This document shows, one piece after another, positions 1 through 10,986 of a stretch of 35,248 nucleotides of DNA. Below the pieces are notes generated by a model that did not search any database, had not been told where the DNA came from, and was given only the letters and a program-made list of their open reading frames with translations. The stretch comes from an uncultured Serinicoccus sp. (GTDB taxonomy: Bacteria; Actinomycetota; Actinomycetes; Actinomycetales; Dermatophilaceae), in assembly GCF_947487915.1 (NCBI RefSeq), contig NZ_CANKYH010000016.1:1-35248 (forward strand). The letters run 5' to 3'. Position 1 is the first letter of the stretch. Every line of letters starts with the position of its first letter. Position numbers and translations under genes: made by a program.

Positions 1-117
1 CGCCGCGCATGGTTGCCCTCCACCCCACCGAGCGCCGCGCATGGTTGCCCTCCACCCCACCGAGCGCCGCGCATGGTGGGCCCCGGGCCGGACCGGGCGT
101 CCCGGACCGTTGCCTCC
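1..117. repeat. 32-nt repeat cassette, copy A (upstream of nadE)
   Basis: Two identical 32-nt units lie at 1-32 and 33-64, followed by two diverged units starting near 65 and 97. Each carries the core ATGGTTGCC or a variant of it. The unit matches, after rotation, the units at 12968-13063 and the reverse complement of those inside nadE. The cassette runs off the left window edge, so the unit count is a minimum. It ends a few bases before the nadE -10 hexamer, so any -35 element of nadE would lie within repeat DNA. Confidence 0.85.
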
Positions 118-120
118 TGA

Positions 121-126
121 CACACT
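121..126 (+). promoter_or_regulatory. -10-like hexamer, leaderless nadE
   Basis: CACACT is followed by 6 nt and then the GTG at 133. This is the spacing seen before many other starts in this window and implies transcription starting at the start codon. No Shine-Dalgarno is present. Confidence 0.5.
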
Positions 127-132
127 GACCCC

Positions 133-2280
<2,148 letters not shown>

Positions 2281-2340
2281 GTCCCGACCTGCCGCTGCCG
2301 ACCTCTCCGCCCCCGGCGCCACCCGCCCGGGCCCCGCGGA

Positions 2341-2423
2341 CAGGATCCGTGCAGCCGCACCGGTCGCGGCCGCATACCGTGCGGTCGCCGGGCAGGATCC
2401 CCGCAGCCGCACCGGTCGTGGCC
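2341..2423. repeat. imperfect 31-nt direct repeat downstream of nadE
   Basis: The 31-nt segments at 2341-2371 and 2393-2423 differ at three positions (both begin CAGGATCC and end GGCC; period 52 nt). They lie in the nadE-cysI intergenic region, which otherwise holds only the cysI promoter and leader. No coding potential is evident and the role is unknown. Confidence 0.7.
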
Positions 2424-2429
2424 ACCGGT

Positions 2430-2460
2430 TTGACGCACCATCCATGCCGTGGAATAAGGT
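2430..2460 (+). promoter_or_regulatory. putative cysI promoter
   Basis: A TTGACG -35 at 2430-2435 and a TAAGGT -10 at 2455-2460 are separated by 19 nt, somewhat long. Transcription would start near 2467 and give a leader of about 79 nt containing the hairpin at 2482-2517. An alternative -10 is CATAAT at 2465-2470, which lacks a clear -35. Confidence 0.45.
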
Positions 2461-2481
2461 TAGGCATAATTCTTGCTTACC

Positions 2482-2517
2482 GTTGAGCAGGCACACCGCC
2501 GTGGGTGCCTGCTCAAC
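2482..2517 (+). promoter_or_regulatory. hairpin in the cysI leader (possible sulfur-responsive attenuator)
   Basis: A perfect 13-bp inverted repeat (GTTGAGCAGGCAC and GTGCCTGCTCAAC) has a 10-nt loop at 2495-2504. It lies between the cysI promoter and start codon with no T-tract after it. A short reading frame runs through the right arm and ends at TGA 2522-2524 with codons for Ala-Cys-Ser-Thr-Leu, so the Cys codon sits inside the stem. That would suit cysteine-sensing translational attenuation, or the hairpin may be a repressor operator. The mechanism is inference. Confidence 0.45.
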
Positions 2518-2545
2518 CTTGTGACCGGACGGAAAGCCGCACCAG

Positions 2546-4261
2546 ATGCCGAAGAGCCAGCAGGACGCCCCGCTGATCGTCGAGGGCCCGCTGTCCGACA
2601 ACGAACGCCTCAAGCGGGAGAGCAACTACCTGCGCGGGACGATCGCCGCGGACCTGAAGGACCAGATCACCGGCGGCTTCAGCCCGGACAACTTCCAGCT
2701 CATCCGCTTCCACGGGATGTACCAGCAGGACGACCGGGACATCCGTGCCGAGCGTGCTCAGCAGAAGCTCGAGCCCCTCATCAACGTCATGCTCCGGGCC
2801 CGTGTCCCCGGTGGCGTCATGACGCCCGAGCAGTGGCTGGCCGTGGAGGACTGGGCCGAACAGCACACGCTCTACGGCTCGGTCCGGCTGACGACCCGCC
2901 AGACCTTCCAGTTCCACGGCGTCTTCAAGCCGGACATCAAGGACACCCACCGGGCCATCAACGCGGTGGGCCTGGACTCCATCGCCACGGCCGGTGACGT
3001 CAACCGCAACGTCCTCTGCTCGAGCAACCCGCTGGAGTCCGCGCTGCACGCCGAGGTGCACGACTGGTCCCGACGCATCTCCGAGCACCTGCTGCCGCGG
3101 ACCACGGCCTACTACGAGATCTTCCTGGACGGCGAGAAGGCGCTGAGCACGCAGGAGCCGGTGCTGGGCGAGACCTACCTGCCGCGCAAGTTCAAGACCA
3201 CCGTGTCGCTGCCGCCGGACAACGAGGTCGACCTGCACGCCAACGACCTCAACTTCCTGGGGATCGTCGAGGACGGCACGCTCGTCGGTTGGAACGTCCT
3301 CGTCGGCGGCGGGCTGGCGATGACCCACGGCGACACCGCCACCTACCCGCGGACGGCCGACGACCTCGGCTTCATCCCCCTCGAGCACACCCTCGCGGTG
3401 GCCGAGCACGTCGTCACGGTGCAGCGGGACTGGGGCAACCGCACGGACCGCAAGAACGCCAAGACGAAGTACACCCTCGACCGGGTCGGGACGGACGTCT
3501 TCCAGGCCGAGGTCGAGCGCCGCGCCGGCATCACCTTCGAGCCCTCCCGGCCCTACACCTTCACCTCCCGCGGCGACCGCTTCGGCTGGGTCAAGGGCAC
3601 CGACGGCACCTGGCACCTCACCGTCTTCATCCTCAACGGACGCGTCCGCGACGAGCAGGGCCGCCCGATCAAGACCGGGCTGCGCAAGATCGCCGAGGTC
3701 CACCGCGGCCACTTCCGGCTCACCGCCAACCAGAACCTCGTCATCGCCGGGGTGCCCACCGCGCAGAAGCGGACGATCGAGCGGATCGCCCGGCAGCACG
3801 GCCTCGTCGACGACACCGTCACCCCGCAGCTGCGCAACTCGATGGCCTGCGTCTCCTTCCCGACCTGCCCCCTGGCCATGGCCGAGTCCGAGCGCTTCCT
3901 GCCCGGCTTCGTCGCCCAGGTCGAGCAGCTGCTCGTCAAGCACGGCATCCCCGACGACCACCTCGTGCTGCGGGTCTCGGGGTGCCCCAACGGGTGCTCG
4001 CGCGCCATGCTCGCCGAGGTGGGCCTGGTGGGCAAGGGCCCGGGGAAGTACAACCTGCACCTCGGTGGCGACCGCATCGGCACCCGGGTCCCGAAGCTCT
4101 ACCGGGAGAACATCAGCCCCGAGGTCATCCTCGAGGAGCTGGACCACCTCATCGGCGCCTGGGTCTCCGGGCGCGAGGAGGGCGAGGGGTTCGGCGATTT
4201 CTTCATCCGCACCGGGGTCGTGGCCAAGGTCACCGTCTCCCGCACCGACTTCCACGCCTGA
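2546..4261 (+). CDS. cysI: sulfite reductase hemoprotein (CysI type)
   Basis: Catalyses six-electron reduction of sulfite to sulfide. Length (571 aa) matches the E. coli beta subunit (570 aa) rather than the ferredoxin-dependent NirA/SirA enzymes common in actinobacteria. The siroheme-[4Fe-4S] ligands are C435 and C441 (CVSFPTC) and C480 and C484 (CPNGC), one residue off the E. coli positions as I recall them. Long stretches ([44 protein letters not shown]) are typical of CysI. The ATG has GGAAAG upstream. It leads a tight operon with cysH and cysJ, so electrons would come from NADPH through CysJ. A promoter and hairpin precede it. Very sure of the function. Confidence 0.96.
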   Translation: MPKSQQDAPLIVEGPLSDNERLKRESNYLRGTIAADLKDQITGGFSPDNFQLIRFHGMYQQDDRDIRAERAQQKLEPLINVMLRARVPGGVMTPEQWLAVEDWAEQHTLYGSVRLTTRQTFQFHGVFKPDIKDTHRAINAVGLDSIATAGDVNRNVLCSSNPLESALHAEVHDWSRRISEHLLPRTTAYYEIFLDGEKALSTQEPVLGETYLPRKFKTTVSLPPDNEVDLHANDLNFLGIVEDGTLVGWNVLVGGGLAMTHGDTATYPRTADDLGFIPLEHTLAVAEHVVTVQRDWGNRTDRKNAKTKYTLDRVGTDVFQAEVERRAGITFEPSRPYTFTSRGDRFGWVKGTDGTWHLTVFILNGRVRDEQGRPIKTGLRKIAEVHRGHFRLTANQNLVIAGVPTAQKRTIERIARQHGLVDDTVTPQLRNSMACVSFPTCPLAMAESERFLPGFVAQVEQLLVKHGIPDDHLVLRVSGCPNGCSRAMLAEVGLVGKGPGKYNLHLGGDRIGTRVPKLYRENISPEVILEELDHLIGAWVSGREEGEGFGDFFIRTGVVAKVTVSRTDFHA

Positions 4262-4280
4262 CCAGCCGAGAGGACACACC

Positions 4281-5024
4281 ATGAGCGCTCTCGCCACCCA
4301 CGACGGCTGCAGCACCCTGCCGTTCTCGTCGCACGACCTGGGGTCGGCGGCGGCCGGCCTCGAGGGGTGCAGCGCCCAGCAGCGGATCGACTGGGCCCTG
4401 GAGCACCTCCCAGGCGGGTATGCCGTGACCTCCAGCTTCGGGGTCCAGTCCGCCGTCATGCTGCACCTGGTGACCCGGGTCGTGCCCGACGTGCCGGTGC
4501 TGCTCTTCGACACCGGGTACCTCTTCCCGGAGACCTACCGCTTCGTCGACGAGCTCACCGACCGGCTCGGCCTCAACCTGCACGTCTACCGCTCGCCGAT
4601 GTCCCCCGCCTGGCAGGAGGCGCGCTTCGGGCGGCTCTGGGAGCAGGGCGTCGAGGGCATCACCGAGTACAACCGGATCAACAAGGTCGAGCCGATGCAG
4701 CGGGCCATGACCGAGCTCGGGATCGGCACGTGGTTCAGCGGGCTGCGCCGCGAGCAGTCCACCGGTCGCGCCGGGCGCCAGCCGGTGGAGCAGCAGAACG
4801 GGCGGGTCAAGGTCCACCCGGTCGTCGACTGGACCGACCGCGACGTGCACCGCTACCTCACCGAGCACGACCTGCCCTACCACCCGCTGTTCCACGAGGG
4901 CTACCTCAGCATCGGCGACACCCACACCACGCGCCGGGCCGCGGACGAGCTGGACGCGGAGGGCTCGCGCTTCTTCGGCCTGGTCCGCGAGTGCGGCCTG
5001 CACGTGGAGCAGGAGGGCGCATGA
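4281..5024 (+). CDS. cysH: phosphoadenosine phosphosulfate (PAPS) reductase
   Basis: Reduces PAPS to sulfite using thioredoxin, feeding CysIJ. The 247-aa protein has the PP-loop-like [10 protein letters not shown] near residue 53, the KVEPMQRAM and GLRREQS blocks, GDTHTTR, and the C-terminal catalytic ECGLH with C238. The paired cysteines (CC and CxxC) that bind the [4Fe-4S] cluster of APS reductases are absent, so this is the PAPS-specific enterobacterial type, unlike the APS reductase usual in actinobacteria. ATG 4281 follows AGAGG and lies 19 nt after cysI. The stop overlaps the cysJ start (ATGA at 5021-5024), implying translational coupling. Confidence 0.95.
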   Translation: MSALATHDGCSTLPFSSHDLGSAAAGLEGCSAQQRIDWALEHLPGGYAVTSSFGVQSAVMLHLVTRVVPDVPVLLFDTGYLFPETYRFVDELTDRLGLNLHVYRSPMSPAWQEARFGRLWEQGVEGITEYNRINKVEPMQRAMTELGIGTWFSGLRREQSTGRAGRQPVEQQNGRVKVHPVVDWTDRDVHRYLTEHDLPYHPLFHEGYLSIGDTHTTRRAADELDAEGSRFFGLVRECGLHVEQEGA

Positions 5025-6823
5025 CGACGACGCCCCAGCTGCTCGCGGGCGCGAGCCCCCTGACGCCGGACCAGCACCAGCGGTTCGCCGAGCTGGCCTC
5101 GACGCTCACCCCATTGCAACGGATGTGGGTCAGCGGCTACCTGGCCGGCAGCGCCGAGGGTGCCGACCCGACCGGCCCCGCTGCCGCGGCCTCCGCCGAG
5201 GCGGCCACCCTCACCGTGCTCTACGGCTCCCAGACCGGCAACGCCCGGCACGTGGCGGGCGACCTGGCCCAGGCCGCCCGGGACCGCGGGCTGACCGTGT
5301 CGCTGGTCGACATGGCCGACTACAAGCCCACCCAGCTGAAGTCCGAGAGGTTCCTCACCGTCGTCGTCTCGACCCACGGCGAGGGCGACCCCCCGGAGAG
5401 CGCGGAGAAGCTGCATACCTTCCTCAGCTCCCGCAAGGCCCCCGACCTCTCCGGCGCCCAGGTCACCGTCCTCGGGCTGGGCGACTCCAGCTACGAGTTC
5501 TACTGCCAGGCGGCGGTGGACTTCGAGGACCGGCTGCGCGCGCTCGGCGCGACCGTGGTCGCCGAGCGGCTGCTCCTCGACGTGGACTACGAGGACCAGG
5601 TGGCCGGCTGGGTCGAGTCCACGCTCGACGTCTTCGAGCCCGAGCTCACCGCCGTCACCCCTGCCGGCGGGACCGTGGTCCAGATGCCCGGTCTCGCGGC
5701 GGCGGCACCGACGGCATACTCGCGGCGCAGCCCCTTCCTCGCCGAGATCGGGGAGGTCCAGAAGATCACCGGACGGACGAGCACCAAGGACGTGCGGCAC
5801 GTCGAGATCTCGCTGGAGGGCTCCGGGCTGACCTACCAGCCGGGGGACTCCCTCGGCGTGTTCTTCCGCAACGACCCCGAGGCCGTCGACGCGGTCCTGA
5901 CGGTCCTGGAGCTGGACGGGACCCAGGAGGTCACCCTCGGCGAGACCACCAGGACGCTGCGCGACGCCCTGCTCGACGACCTCGAGCTCACCCAGTCCTA
6001 CCCCGGCTTCGTGCAGAAGTATGCCGAGGCGGCGGGCCTGGCGACGCTGGCCGAGATGGCGCAGGACAAGGCGGCGCTGCGCTCCTTCCTGGAGGAGCGC
6101 CAGATCTACGACATCCTGCACGAGCACCCGGCACCGGTCGGCGCGCAGCAGCTCGTCGACGCCCTGCGCAAGATGCAGCCGCGGCTGTACTCCATCGCCT
6201 CCAGCCAGCGTGAGGTGGAGGACGAGGTGCACCTCACCGTCGGCGTGCTCGAGTGGGACGGTTTCGGTCGCGCGCACCTGGGCGGGTGCTCGGGCCACGT
6301 GCGGCGCTCCGAGGAGGGCGACCGGGTCAAGGTCTACGTCGAGTCCGGTGAGCACTTCCGGCTCCCGCAGGACCCGGCCGTCCCGACGATCATGGTCGGC
6401 CCTGGCACCGGGATCGCCCCCTTCCGCGCGTTCCTGCAGGAGCGGGACGCCGCCGGGGCCGAGGGCGACAACTGGCTGTTCTTCGGCAACCCGCACTTCA
6501 CCCAGGACTTCCTCTACCAGGTCGAGATGCAGGGCTACCTCCGGTCCGGGCTGCTGACCCGCATGGACGTCGCCTTCAGCCGGGACCAGGCCGAGAAGGT
6601 CTACGTGCAGGACCGGCTGCGGCAGCACGGGGCCGAGGTCTACGACTGGCTGGAGCGCGGGGCGCACCTCTACGTCTGCGGGGACGCCGACCGGATGGCC
6701 AAGGACGTGCACGCCGCCCTCGTCGACATCGTCGCCGAGCACCGGGGCGTGGGCGCCGAGGCCGCCGAGGACTACCTGGGCGGGCTGCGGGACGCCCGGC
6801 GCTACCAGCGCGACGTCTACTAG
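5021..6823 (+). CDS. cysJ: NADPH-sulfite reductase flavoprotein (CysJ type)
   Basis: Diflavin reductase that passes electrons from NADPH through FAD and FMN to CysI. The 600-aa length matches E. coli CysJ (599 aa). Order: N-terminal tail; flavodoxin domain from about residue 65 (YGSQTGNA phosphate loop, [22 protein letters not shown]); FAD domain with RLYSIASSQ and GGCSGH; NADPH domain with [29 protein letters not shown]; and the diagnostic C-terminus RYQRDVY. It starts inside the cysH stop codon. The gene order I-H-J differs from enterobacterial J-I-H. Confidence 0.95.
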   Translation: MTTTPQLLAGASPLTPDQHQRFAELASTLTPLQRMWVSGYLAGSAEGADPTGPAAAASAEAATLTVLYGSQTGNARHVAGDLAQAARDRGLTVSLVDMADYKPTQLKSERFLTVVVSTHGEGDPPESAEKLHTFLSSRKAPDLSGAQVTVLGLGDSSYEFYCQAAVDFEDRLRALGATVVAERLLLDVDYEDQVAGWVESTLDVFEPELTAVTPAGGTVVQMPGLAAAAPTAYSRRSPFLAEIGEVQKITGRTSTKDVRHVEISLEGSGLTYQPGDSLGVFFRNDPEAVDAVLTVLELDGTQEVTLGETTRTLRDALLDDLELTQSYPGFVQKYAEAAGLATLAEMAQDKAALRSFLEERQIYDILHEHPAPVGAQQLVDALRKMQPRLYSIASSQREVEDEVHLTVGVLEWDGFGRAHLGGCSGHVRRSEEGDRVKVYVESGEHFRLPQDPAVPTIMVGPGTGIAPFRAFLQERDAAGAEGDNWLFFGNPHFTQDFLYQVEMQGYLRSGLLTRMDVAFSRDQAEKVYVQDRLRQHGAEVYDWLERGAHLYVCGDADRMAKDVHAALVDIVAEHRGVGAEAAEDYLGGLRDARRYQRDVY

Positions 6824-6835
6824 GACGGGTCCGGG

Positions 6836-7621
6836 TCAGGCGACCCACTGGCCGCGACGGATCAGCACGTCCTTGAGCACGTCGGCGCGGTCGGTCATGA
6901 TGCCGTCCACGCCGAGGTCGAGCAGGCGCTCCATCTCGGCCGCGTCGTTGATGGTCCAGACGTGCACGAGCTTGCCGATCTCGTGGGCCGCGTCCAGCGT
7001 CGTCGGGGTGACGACCTCCAGGCCGTGGTGGTACGGCGGCACCTGCAGGGCGTCGACGGTGCGCAGGGCCCGAGCCGCCACGGTGGCCCGGATGAGCGGC
7101 GGCAGCGTCGCGGCGGCCCGGAACGACGCCGTGCTGCGCTGCCCGGCCGAGGTGGCGACCGGTCGGGTCAGGCGCATGACGGCGGCGTCGCGCCGCTGGT
7201 CGGAGAAGCTGGTCACGCACACCCGCCCGTGCGCCTGCGTGCGCTCGATGACCTGCACGAGCGGCACGATCGCGCCGGGGGTCTTGATGTCGATGTTGAC
7301 CCGCACCTCGGGGAAGGACCCGAGCAGGTCCTCCAGGCGGGGTACCGGCTCGCTGCCGGCGATGAGCGCCCGGGACACCTCGCGCCACGAGAGGTCCGGG
7401 ATGGCGCCGCGCCGGTCGGTGACGCGGTCGAGCGTCTCGTCGTGGAAGGCCACGACGACTCCGTCCCGGGTGGCGTGCACGTCGGTCTCGACGTAGCGGT
7501 AGCCCAGGTCCACGGCCGCCTGGAAGGCCGGCATGGAGTTCTCCAGGCCGGTGTCGCCGGCGTCGAACCCGCGATGGGCCATCGCGATGGGGCCGGGGTG
7601 GTCCAGGTATGCCGTGCGCAC
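6836..7621 (-). CDS. glycerophosphodiester phosphodiesterase
   Basis: A 261-aa single-domain GDPD enzyme, expected to hydrolyse glycerophosphodiesters to glycerol-3-phosphate and an alcohol. Catalytic residues of the family are visible: HRG with H16, ENS, ETDVHATRDG, and the second catalytic His in FHDETLDR. Further on are IDIKTP, the VWTIND block and GVDGIMTDR. No signal peptide is seen, so a cytoplasmic UgpQ-like role is likely. The GTG start at 7621 is preceded 6 nt upstream by TACCCT, consistent with leaderless transcription. It converges on cysJ with only 12 nt between stops. Confidence 0.92.
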   Translation of the reverse strand: MRTAYLDHPGPIAMAHRGFDAGDTGLENSMPAFQAAVDLGYRYVETDVHATRDGVVVAFHDETLDRVTDRRGAIPDLSWREVSRALIAGSEPVPRLEDLLGSFPEVRVNIDIKTPGAIVPLVQVIERTQAHGRVCVTSFSDQRRDAAVMRLTRPVATSAGQRSTASFRAAATLPPLIRATVAARALRTVDALQVPPYHHGLEVVTPTTLDAAHEIGKLVHVWTINDAAEMERLLDLGVDGIMTDRADVLKDVLIRRGQWVA

Positions 7622-7627
7622 CCTCCG

Positions 7628-7633
7628 AGGGTA
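7628..7633 (-). promoter_or_regulatory. -10 hexamer, leaderless glycerophosphodiesterase gene
   Basis: On the minus strand TACCCT is followed by 6 nt and GTG at 7621. It fits the TAnnnT pattern. Confidence 0.5.
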
Positions 7634-7651
7634 TCGGCTGGGCGCGCTCGG

Positions 7652-8470
7652 TCACACGTCGCTGCGCGGCGCCTCGATCTCGGAGGTCACCGGCTCGCTC
7701 GGCACCAGCTCGCCGACGCCGCCCAGCACCTCGTCCGGCCGGAACGGGTAGGACGCGAGGGTGTCCGCGGTGCTGATCCCGGTCAGGACCAGCACGGTGT
7801 GCAGGCCGGCCTCCATCCCGGCGATGATGTCGGTGTCCATGCGGTCGCCGATCATGCCGGTGCTCTCGCTGTGCGCGCCGATGGTGCGCAGCGCGGACCG
7901 GAACATCATCGGGTTGGGCTTGCCCACGACATACGGCTCCCGTCCCGTCGCCTTCGTCACCAGGGCGCTGATCGCCCCCGTCGCCGGCAGGATGCCGTCG
8001 GCGCTGGGCCCGGTCGCGTCCGGGTTGGTGACGATGAAGCGGGCGCCGTCGGCGACGAGCCGCACCGCCGTGGTGATGGCCTCGAAGGAGTACTGCCGGG
8101 TCTCGCCGATGACGACGAAGTCGGGGTCCTTCTCGGTCATGGTGAACCCGACCTCGTGCAGGGCCGTGATGATGCCGGCCTGGCCCACGACGTAGGCCGA
8201 CCCCCCGGGCTTCTGCGTGGCGACGAAGTCGGCGGTCGCCAGGGCGCTGGTCCAGATGCGCTCCTCGGGGACCGGCAGCCCGGCGTGGCGCAGGCGTGCC
8301 GAGAGGTCGCGCGCGGTGTAGATGGAGTTGTTGGTGAGGACGAGGTAGGGGGTGTGGGTCACCTCCCAGTGGTCGATGAGCGCCCGGGCGCCCGGCAGCG
8401 CATGGTTCTCGTGCACCAGGACGCCGTCCATGTCGGTCAGCCAGGCGTCGATGTCCTCACGATTCCGCAT
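7652..8470 (-). CDS. HAD-IIA family phosphatase (NagD-like)
   Basis: A 272-aa haloacid dehalogenase-superfamily hydrolase. Motif I is DMDGVL with nucleophile D13 and acid/base D15. Motif II is LTNNS, motif III includes VGKPNPMMF, and motif IV is GDRMDTDI. The large cap between motifs II and III marks subclass IIA (NagD, AraL, phosphoglycolate phosphatase). Likely substrates are small phosphorylated metabolites; specificity cannot be read. The ATG has TAGGCT 6 nt upstream. Encoded in the same direction as the glycerophosphodiesterase but with its own promoter. Confidence 0.9.
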   Translation of the reverse strand: MRNREDIDAWLTDMDGVLVHENHALPGARALIDHWEVTHTPYLVLTNNSIYTARDLSARLRHAGLPVPEERIWTSALATADFVATQKPGGSAYVVGQAGIITALHEVGFTMTEKDPDFVVIGETRQYSFEAITTAVRLVADGARFIVTNPDATGPSADGILPATGAISALVTKATGREPYVVGKPNPMMFRSALRTIGAHSESTGMIGDRMDTDIIAGMEAGLHTVLVLTGISTADTLASYPFRPDEVLGGVGELVPSEPVTSEIEAPRSDV

Positions 8471-8476
8471 GGTCCC

Positions 8477-8482
8477 AGCCTA
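8477..8482 (-). promoter_or_regulatory. -10 hexamer, leaderless HAD phosphatase gene
   Basis: On the minus strand TAGGCT is followed by GGGACC and then ATG at 8470, a near-consensus leaderless arrangement. Confidence 0.55.
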
Positions 8483-8553
8483 GGGCCGCCAGATGACGGC
8501 GAGGTTTCCCCGACCGGCGGGGACCGCGCCCCGGGCTGCTCGTGAGGGCGGGC

Positions 8554-9348
8554 TCAGCGCAGTCGCAGCGGCCCCGAGTCCGGCGGCGGGGGAGAGGGGT
8601 CACCGACCTCGCCGAAGGCCCGGACCCCGCGCTCGGCCGCCGCGACCTCGGCGCTGGGCCGCCAGCGGGTCGGGAAGGGGGCCCGCGCGGCGGCGCGCGT
8701 GAGGGTCACGTCGTCCAGCGGCCGGCGGGAGGCCACCAGCACGACGTTGCCGTAGCGCTTGCCCGAGGCCACCTCGCGCAGCACGAGCTGGCCGACGTGC
8801 GGCAGGGCGGTGCGCAGGGTGGCTCCGAGCCGGGCCACCCAGCGCAGGCCCGGCAGGTCGGCGGCGTTGACGAGCAGCAGCCCGTCGGCCGCGAGCACCC
8901 GGGCCAGCTCCCGGGCGAAGGCCTGCCCGGCCAGCGCACCGGGGACCCGGCCCTCGTCGTAGGCGTCGACCACGACGACGTCGGCCGAGCCGTCCCGCAG
9001 CCCCGCGACGCCCTCCTGGCCGGTCTGCGGGCGCACCCGGATCCGGTGGCCCCGGGGCAGCGGCAGCTCGCGGCGCACCAGCTCGGTGAGCGCGGTGTCC
9101 GGCTCCAGGACGATCTGCGGCGACCCCGGGTGGGTGCGGTGCACCCAGCGGGCCAGCGTCATACCGGCCCCACCGACGTGCGTGACCGCCAGCGGAGCCG
9201 GGTCCGGCCGCAGCGACTCGAGCACCAGGGCGAGGTGCTGGACGTACTCGAAGACGAGCAGCAGCGGGTCGTCGGTGTCGACGTAGGACTGCGGGTGGCC
9301 GTCCCGCAGGACGGTCACCCCGCCGCGCTCGTCCCGGACGAGCTCCAC
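8554..9348 (-). CDS. spermidine synthase-like methyltransferase-fold protein
   Basis: A 264-aa Rossmann-fold protein of the spermine/spermidine synthase superfamily. Visible are an N-terminal beta segment ending QSYVDTDDP, the nucleotide-binding THVGGAGMTLARW, an acidic VLEPD after strand 2, and VVVDAYDEGRVP at the catalytic loop. Actinobacterial members are usually stand-alone and often annotated as fused-MFS-type spermidine synthase without transport helices; polyamine synthesis is unproven. The proline-rich tail looks disordered. The start lies 1 nt after the stop of the murA-like gene, so the two are probably cotranscribed. Confidence 0.82.
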   Translation of the reverse strand: MELVRDERGGVTVLRDGHPQSYVDTDDPLLLVFEYVQHLALVLESLRPDPAPLAVTHVGGAGMTLARWVHRTHPGSPQIVLEPDTALTELVRRELPLPRGHRIRVRPQTGQEGVAGLRDGSADVVVVDAYDEGRVPGALAGQAFARELARVLAADGLLLVNAADLPGLRWVARLGATLRTALPHVGQLVLREVASGKRYGNVVLVASRRPLDDVTLTRAAARAPFPTRWRPSAEVAAAERGVRAFGEVGDPSPPPPDSGPLRLR

Positions 9349-9349
9349 C

Positions 9350-10879
9350 TCAGATGTCGCGGAAGGTCTGGATCCGCGCGCCGAGCGCGTTCAGCCGGGT
9401 GGCGAGGTCCTCGTAGCCGCGGTTGATGACGTAGACGTTGCGCAGCACCGAGGTGCCGGGCGCCGCCAGCATCGCCAGCAGGATCACCACGCCCGGGCGC
9501 AGGGCCGGCGGGCACATGATCTCGCCGGCGCGCCACCGGGTCGGACCCTCGATCATCACCCGGTGCGGGTCCATGAGGTGGACCTTCGCCCCCAGCGTGG
9601 TCAGCTCGGTGAGGTAGATGGCGCGGTTCTCGTAGACCCAGTCGTGGATGAGCGTCGAGCCCTGCGCGCAGGCCGCGATGATCGCGAAGAACGGCAGGTT
9701 GTCGATGTTGAGCCCCGGGAAGGGCAGCGGGTGGATCTTGTCCAGCGGCGCCCGCAGCGGCCCCGGGATGGTGGTGAGGTCGACCAGCCGGGTATGCCCG
9801 TTCGCGCTGGCGTACTCCTCCGACAGGTCGCACTCGAACCCCATGGTGCCCAGGACGGCCAGCTCGATCTCCATGAACTCGATCGGCACCCGCCGGATGG
9901 TGATGGCGCTGCCGGTCACGACGGCCGCCGCCAGCAGGCTCATGGCCTCGATGGGGTCCTCGGAGGGGGCGTACTCGATGTCGGTGTCGATCTCGCCGAC
10001 CCCGGTCACGGTCAGCGTGGTCGTGCCCAGCCCCTCGATCTGCACCCCGAGCTGCTGCAGGAAGACGCACAGGTCCTGCACCATGTAGTTGGAGCTGGCG
10101 TTGCGGATGACCGTCGTGCCCGTGTGCCGGGCGGCGGCCAGGAGGACGTTCTCGGTGACCGTGTCGCCACGCTCGGTGAGCACGATCGGGCGTCCCGGGG
10201 AGACCGCCCGGTCGACCGTGGCGTGGTAGCTGCCGGTGGTGGCGGTGACGTCGAGACCGAAGTGCCGCAGCGCGATCATGTGCGGCTCGACGGTGCGGGT
10301 ACCGAGGTCGCAGCCCCCGGCATACGGCAGCTCGAAGGTGTCGAACTCGTGCATGAGCGGCCCGAGGAACATGATGATGGTCCGGGTGCGGCGCGCCGCC
10401 GCCTCATCGATCGCGTCCAGGTCGATCCGCTCCGGCGGGACGATCTCGAGGTCGGAGGAGTCCGGGAGCCAACGGATCTTGAAACCGATGCTGCTCAGCA
10501 CCTCGGTGATCCGGTTGACCTCCTCGATCCGGGCCAGGTTGCGCAGCGTGGTGCGCCCCTTGTTGAGCAGCGAGGCGCACAGCAGCGCGACGGCGGCGTT
10601 CTTGGAGGTGCGCACGTCGATGTCCCCGGACAGCTTGACGCCCCCCTCGATCCGCAGGTTCTGCGGGATGCCCGAGGAGACCTGCACGATCTCGGAGTCC
10701 AGCTTCTCGCCGATCCGCGCGATCATCTCCAGGGAGAGGTTCTGCTTGCCCTGCTCGATGCGGGCGACGGCGCTCTGGCTGGTGCTCAGCAGCTCGGCCA
10801 GCTCGGCCTGGGTGAGGTCCTTGTGTCGACGGGCGTCGCGGATGAGCCCGCCGATGCGGGAGAGGTAGCTCTCGGTCAT
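9350..10879 (-). CDS. XRE-type HTH fused to UDP-GlcNAc 1-carboxyvinyltransferase (MurA family)
   Basis: A 509-aa fusion. Residues about 8-66 form a Cro/C1-type helix-turn-helix (LTQAELAELLSTSQSAVARIEQGK). Residues about 75-509 are an EPSP-synthase-fold MurA. Conserved MurA features remain: SKNAA (active-site Lys), GGCDLG with the PEP-binding Cys, the general-base Asp in PGLNIDN, and VINRGYEDLATRLNALGA near the end. The usual RA in the C-terminal active-site loop reads RPGVV. Such fusions occur in other actinobacteria, sometimes next to a normal MurA. It may be a second enzyme or a transcription regulator sensing cell-wall precursors. The start has TAAGGT 7 nt upstream, and a palindrome overlaps this promoter, suggesting autoregulation. 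Confidence 0.9.
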   Translation of the reverse strand: MTESYLSRIGGLIRDARRHKDLTQAELAELLSTSQSAVARIEQGKQNLSLEMIARIGEKLDSEIVQVSSGIPQNLRIEGGVKLSGDIDVRTSKNAAVALLCASLLNKGRTTLRNLARIEEVNRITEVLSSIGFKIRWLPDSSDLEIVPPERIDLDAIDEAAARRTRTIIMFLGPLMHEFDTFELPYAGGCDLGTRTVEPHMIALRHFGLDVTATTGSYHATVDRAVSPGRPIVLTERGDTVTENVLLAAARHTGTTVIRNASSNYMVQDLCVFLQQLGVQIEGLGTTTLTVTGVGEIDTDIEYAPSEDPIEAMSLLAAAVVTGSAITIRRVPIEFMEIELAVLGTMGFECDLSEEYASANGHTRLVDLTTIPGPLRAPLDKIHPLPFPGLNIDNLPFFAIIAACAQGSTLIHDWVYENRAIYLTELTTLGAKVHLMDPHRVMIEGPTRWRAGEIMCPPALRPGVVILLAMLAAPGTSVLRNVYVINRGYEDLATRLNALGARIQTFRDI

Positions 10880-10886
10880 GGAATCA

Positions 10887-10892
10887 ACCTTA
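10887..10892 (-). promoter_or_regulatory. -10 hexamer, leaderless XRE-murA gene
   Basis: On the minus strand TAAGGT is followed by 7 nt and ATG at 10879. The same hexamer is used in the proposed cysI promoter. Confidence 0.5.
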
Positions 10893-10893
10893 G

Positions 10894-10909
10894 ATCACAT
10901 ATATGAGAT
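10894..10909. promoter_or_regulatory. palindromic operator candidate at the XRE-murA promoter
   Basis: ATCACATATATGAGAT is a 16-bp near-perfect inverted repeat (ATCnCATATATGnGAT) in otherwise GC-rich DNA. It lies just upstream of the XRE-murA -10 hexamer, within the spacer region. Size and symmetry suit a dimeric XRE repressor, so autoregulation by the fused HTH domain is plausible. Confidence 0.5.
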
Positions 10910-10986
10910 ATGGCTGGGTGGATGGGGTGGCGGTGCGCCGGGGATCGTCCGGCGTTGCGCTCCGGGCGAGGGCGGCACCCGGGGCC

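Noticed and set aside
2467..2545. SAM or other known riboswitch before cysI
   Set aside because: The leader is too short (about 79 nt) and contains one simple hairpin, without the multi-helix core of SAM riboswitches.
4065..4280. Upstream extension of cysH into cysI
   Set aside because: It overlaps the conserved C-terminus of cysI. ATG 4281 has a Shine-Dalgarno and the family start.
2513..4513. Long minus-strand reading frame of 666 codons opposite cysI
   Set aside because: It is a high-GC shadow of cysI and cysH, with composition biased to Val, Gly, Asp and Leu and no family features.
4281..5024. CysH as an APS reductase
   Set aside because: The cluster-binding cysteine pairs are absent; only the catalytic ECGLH remains, as in PAPS reductases.
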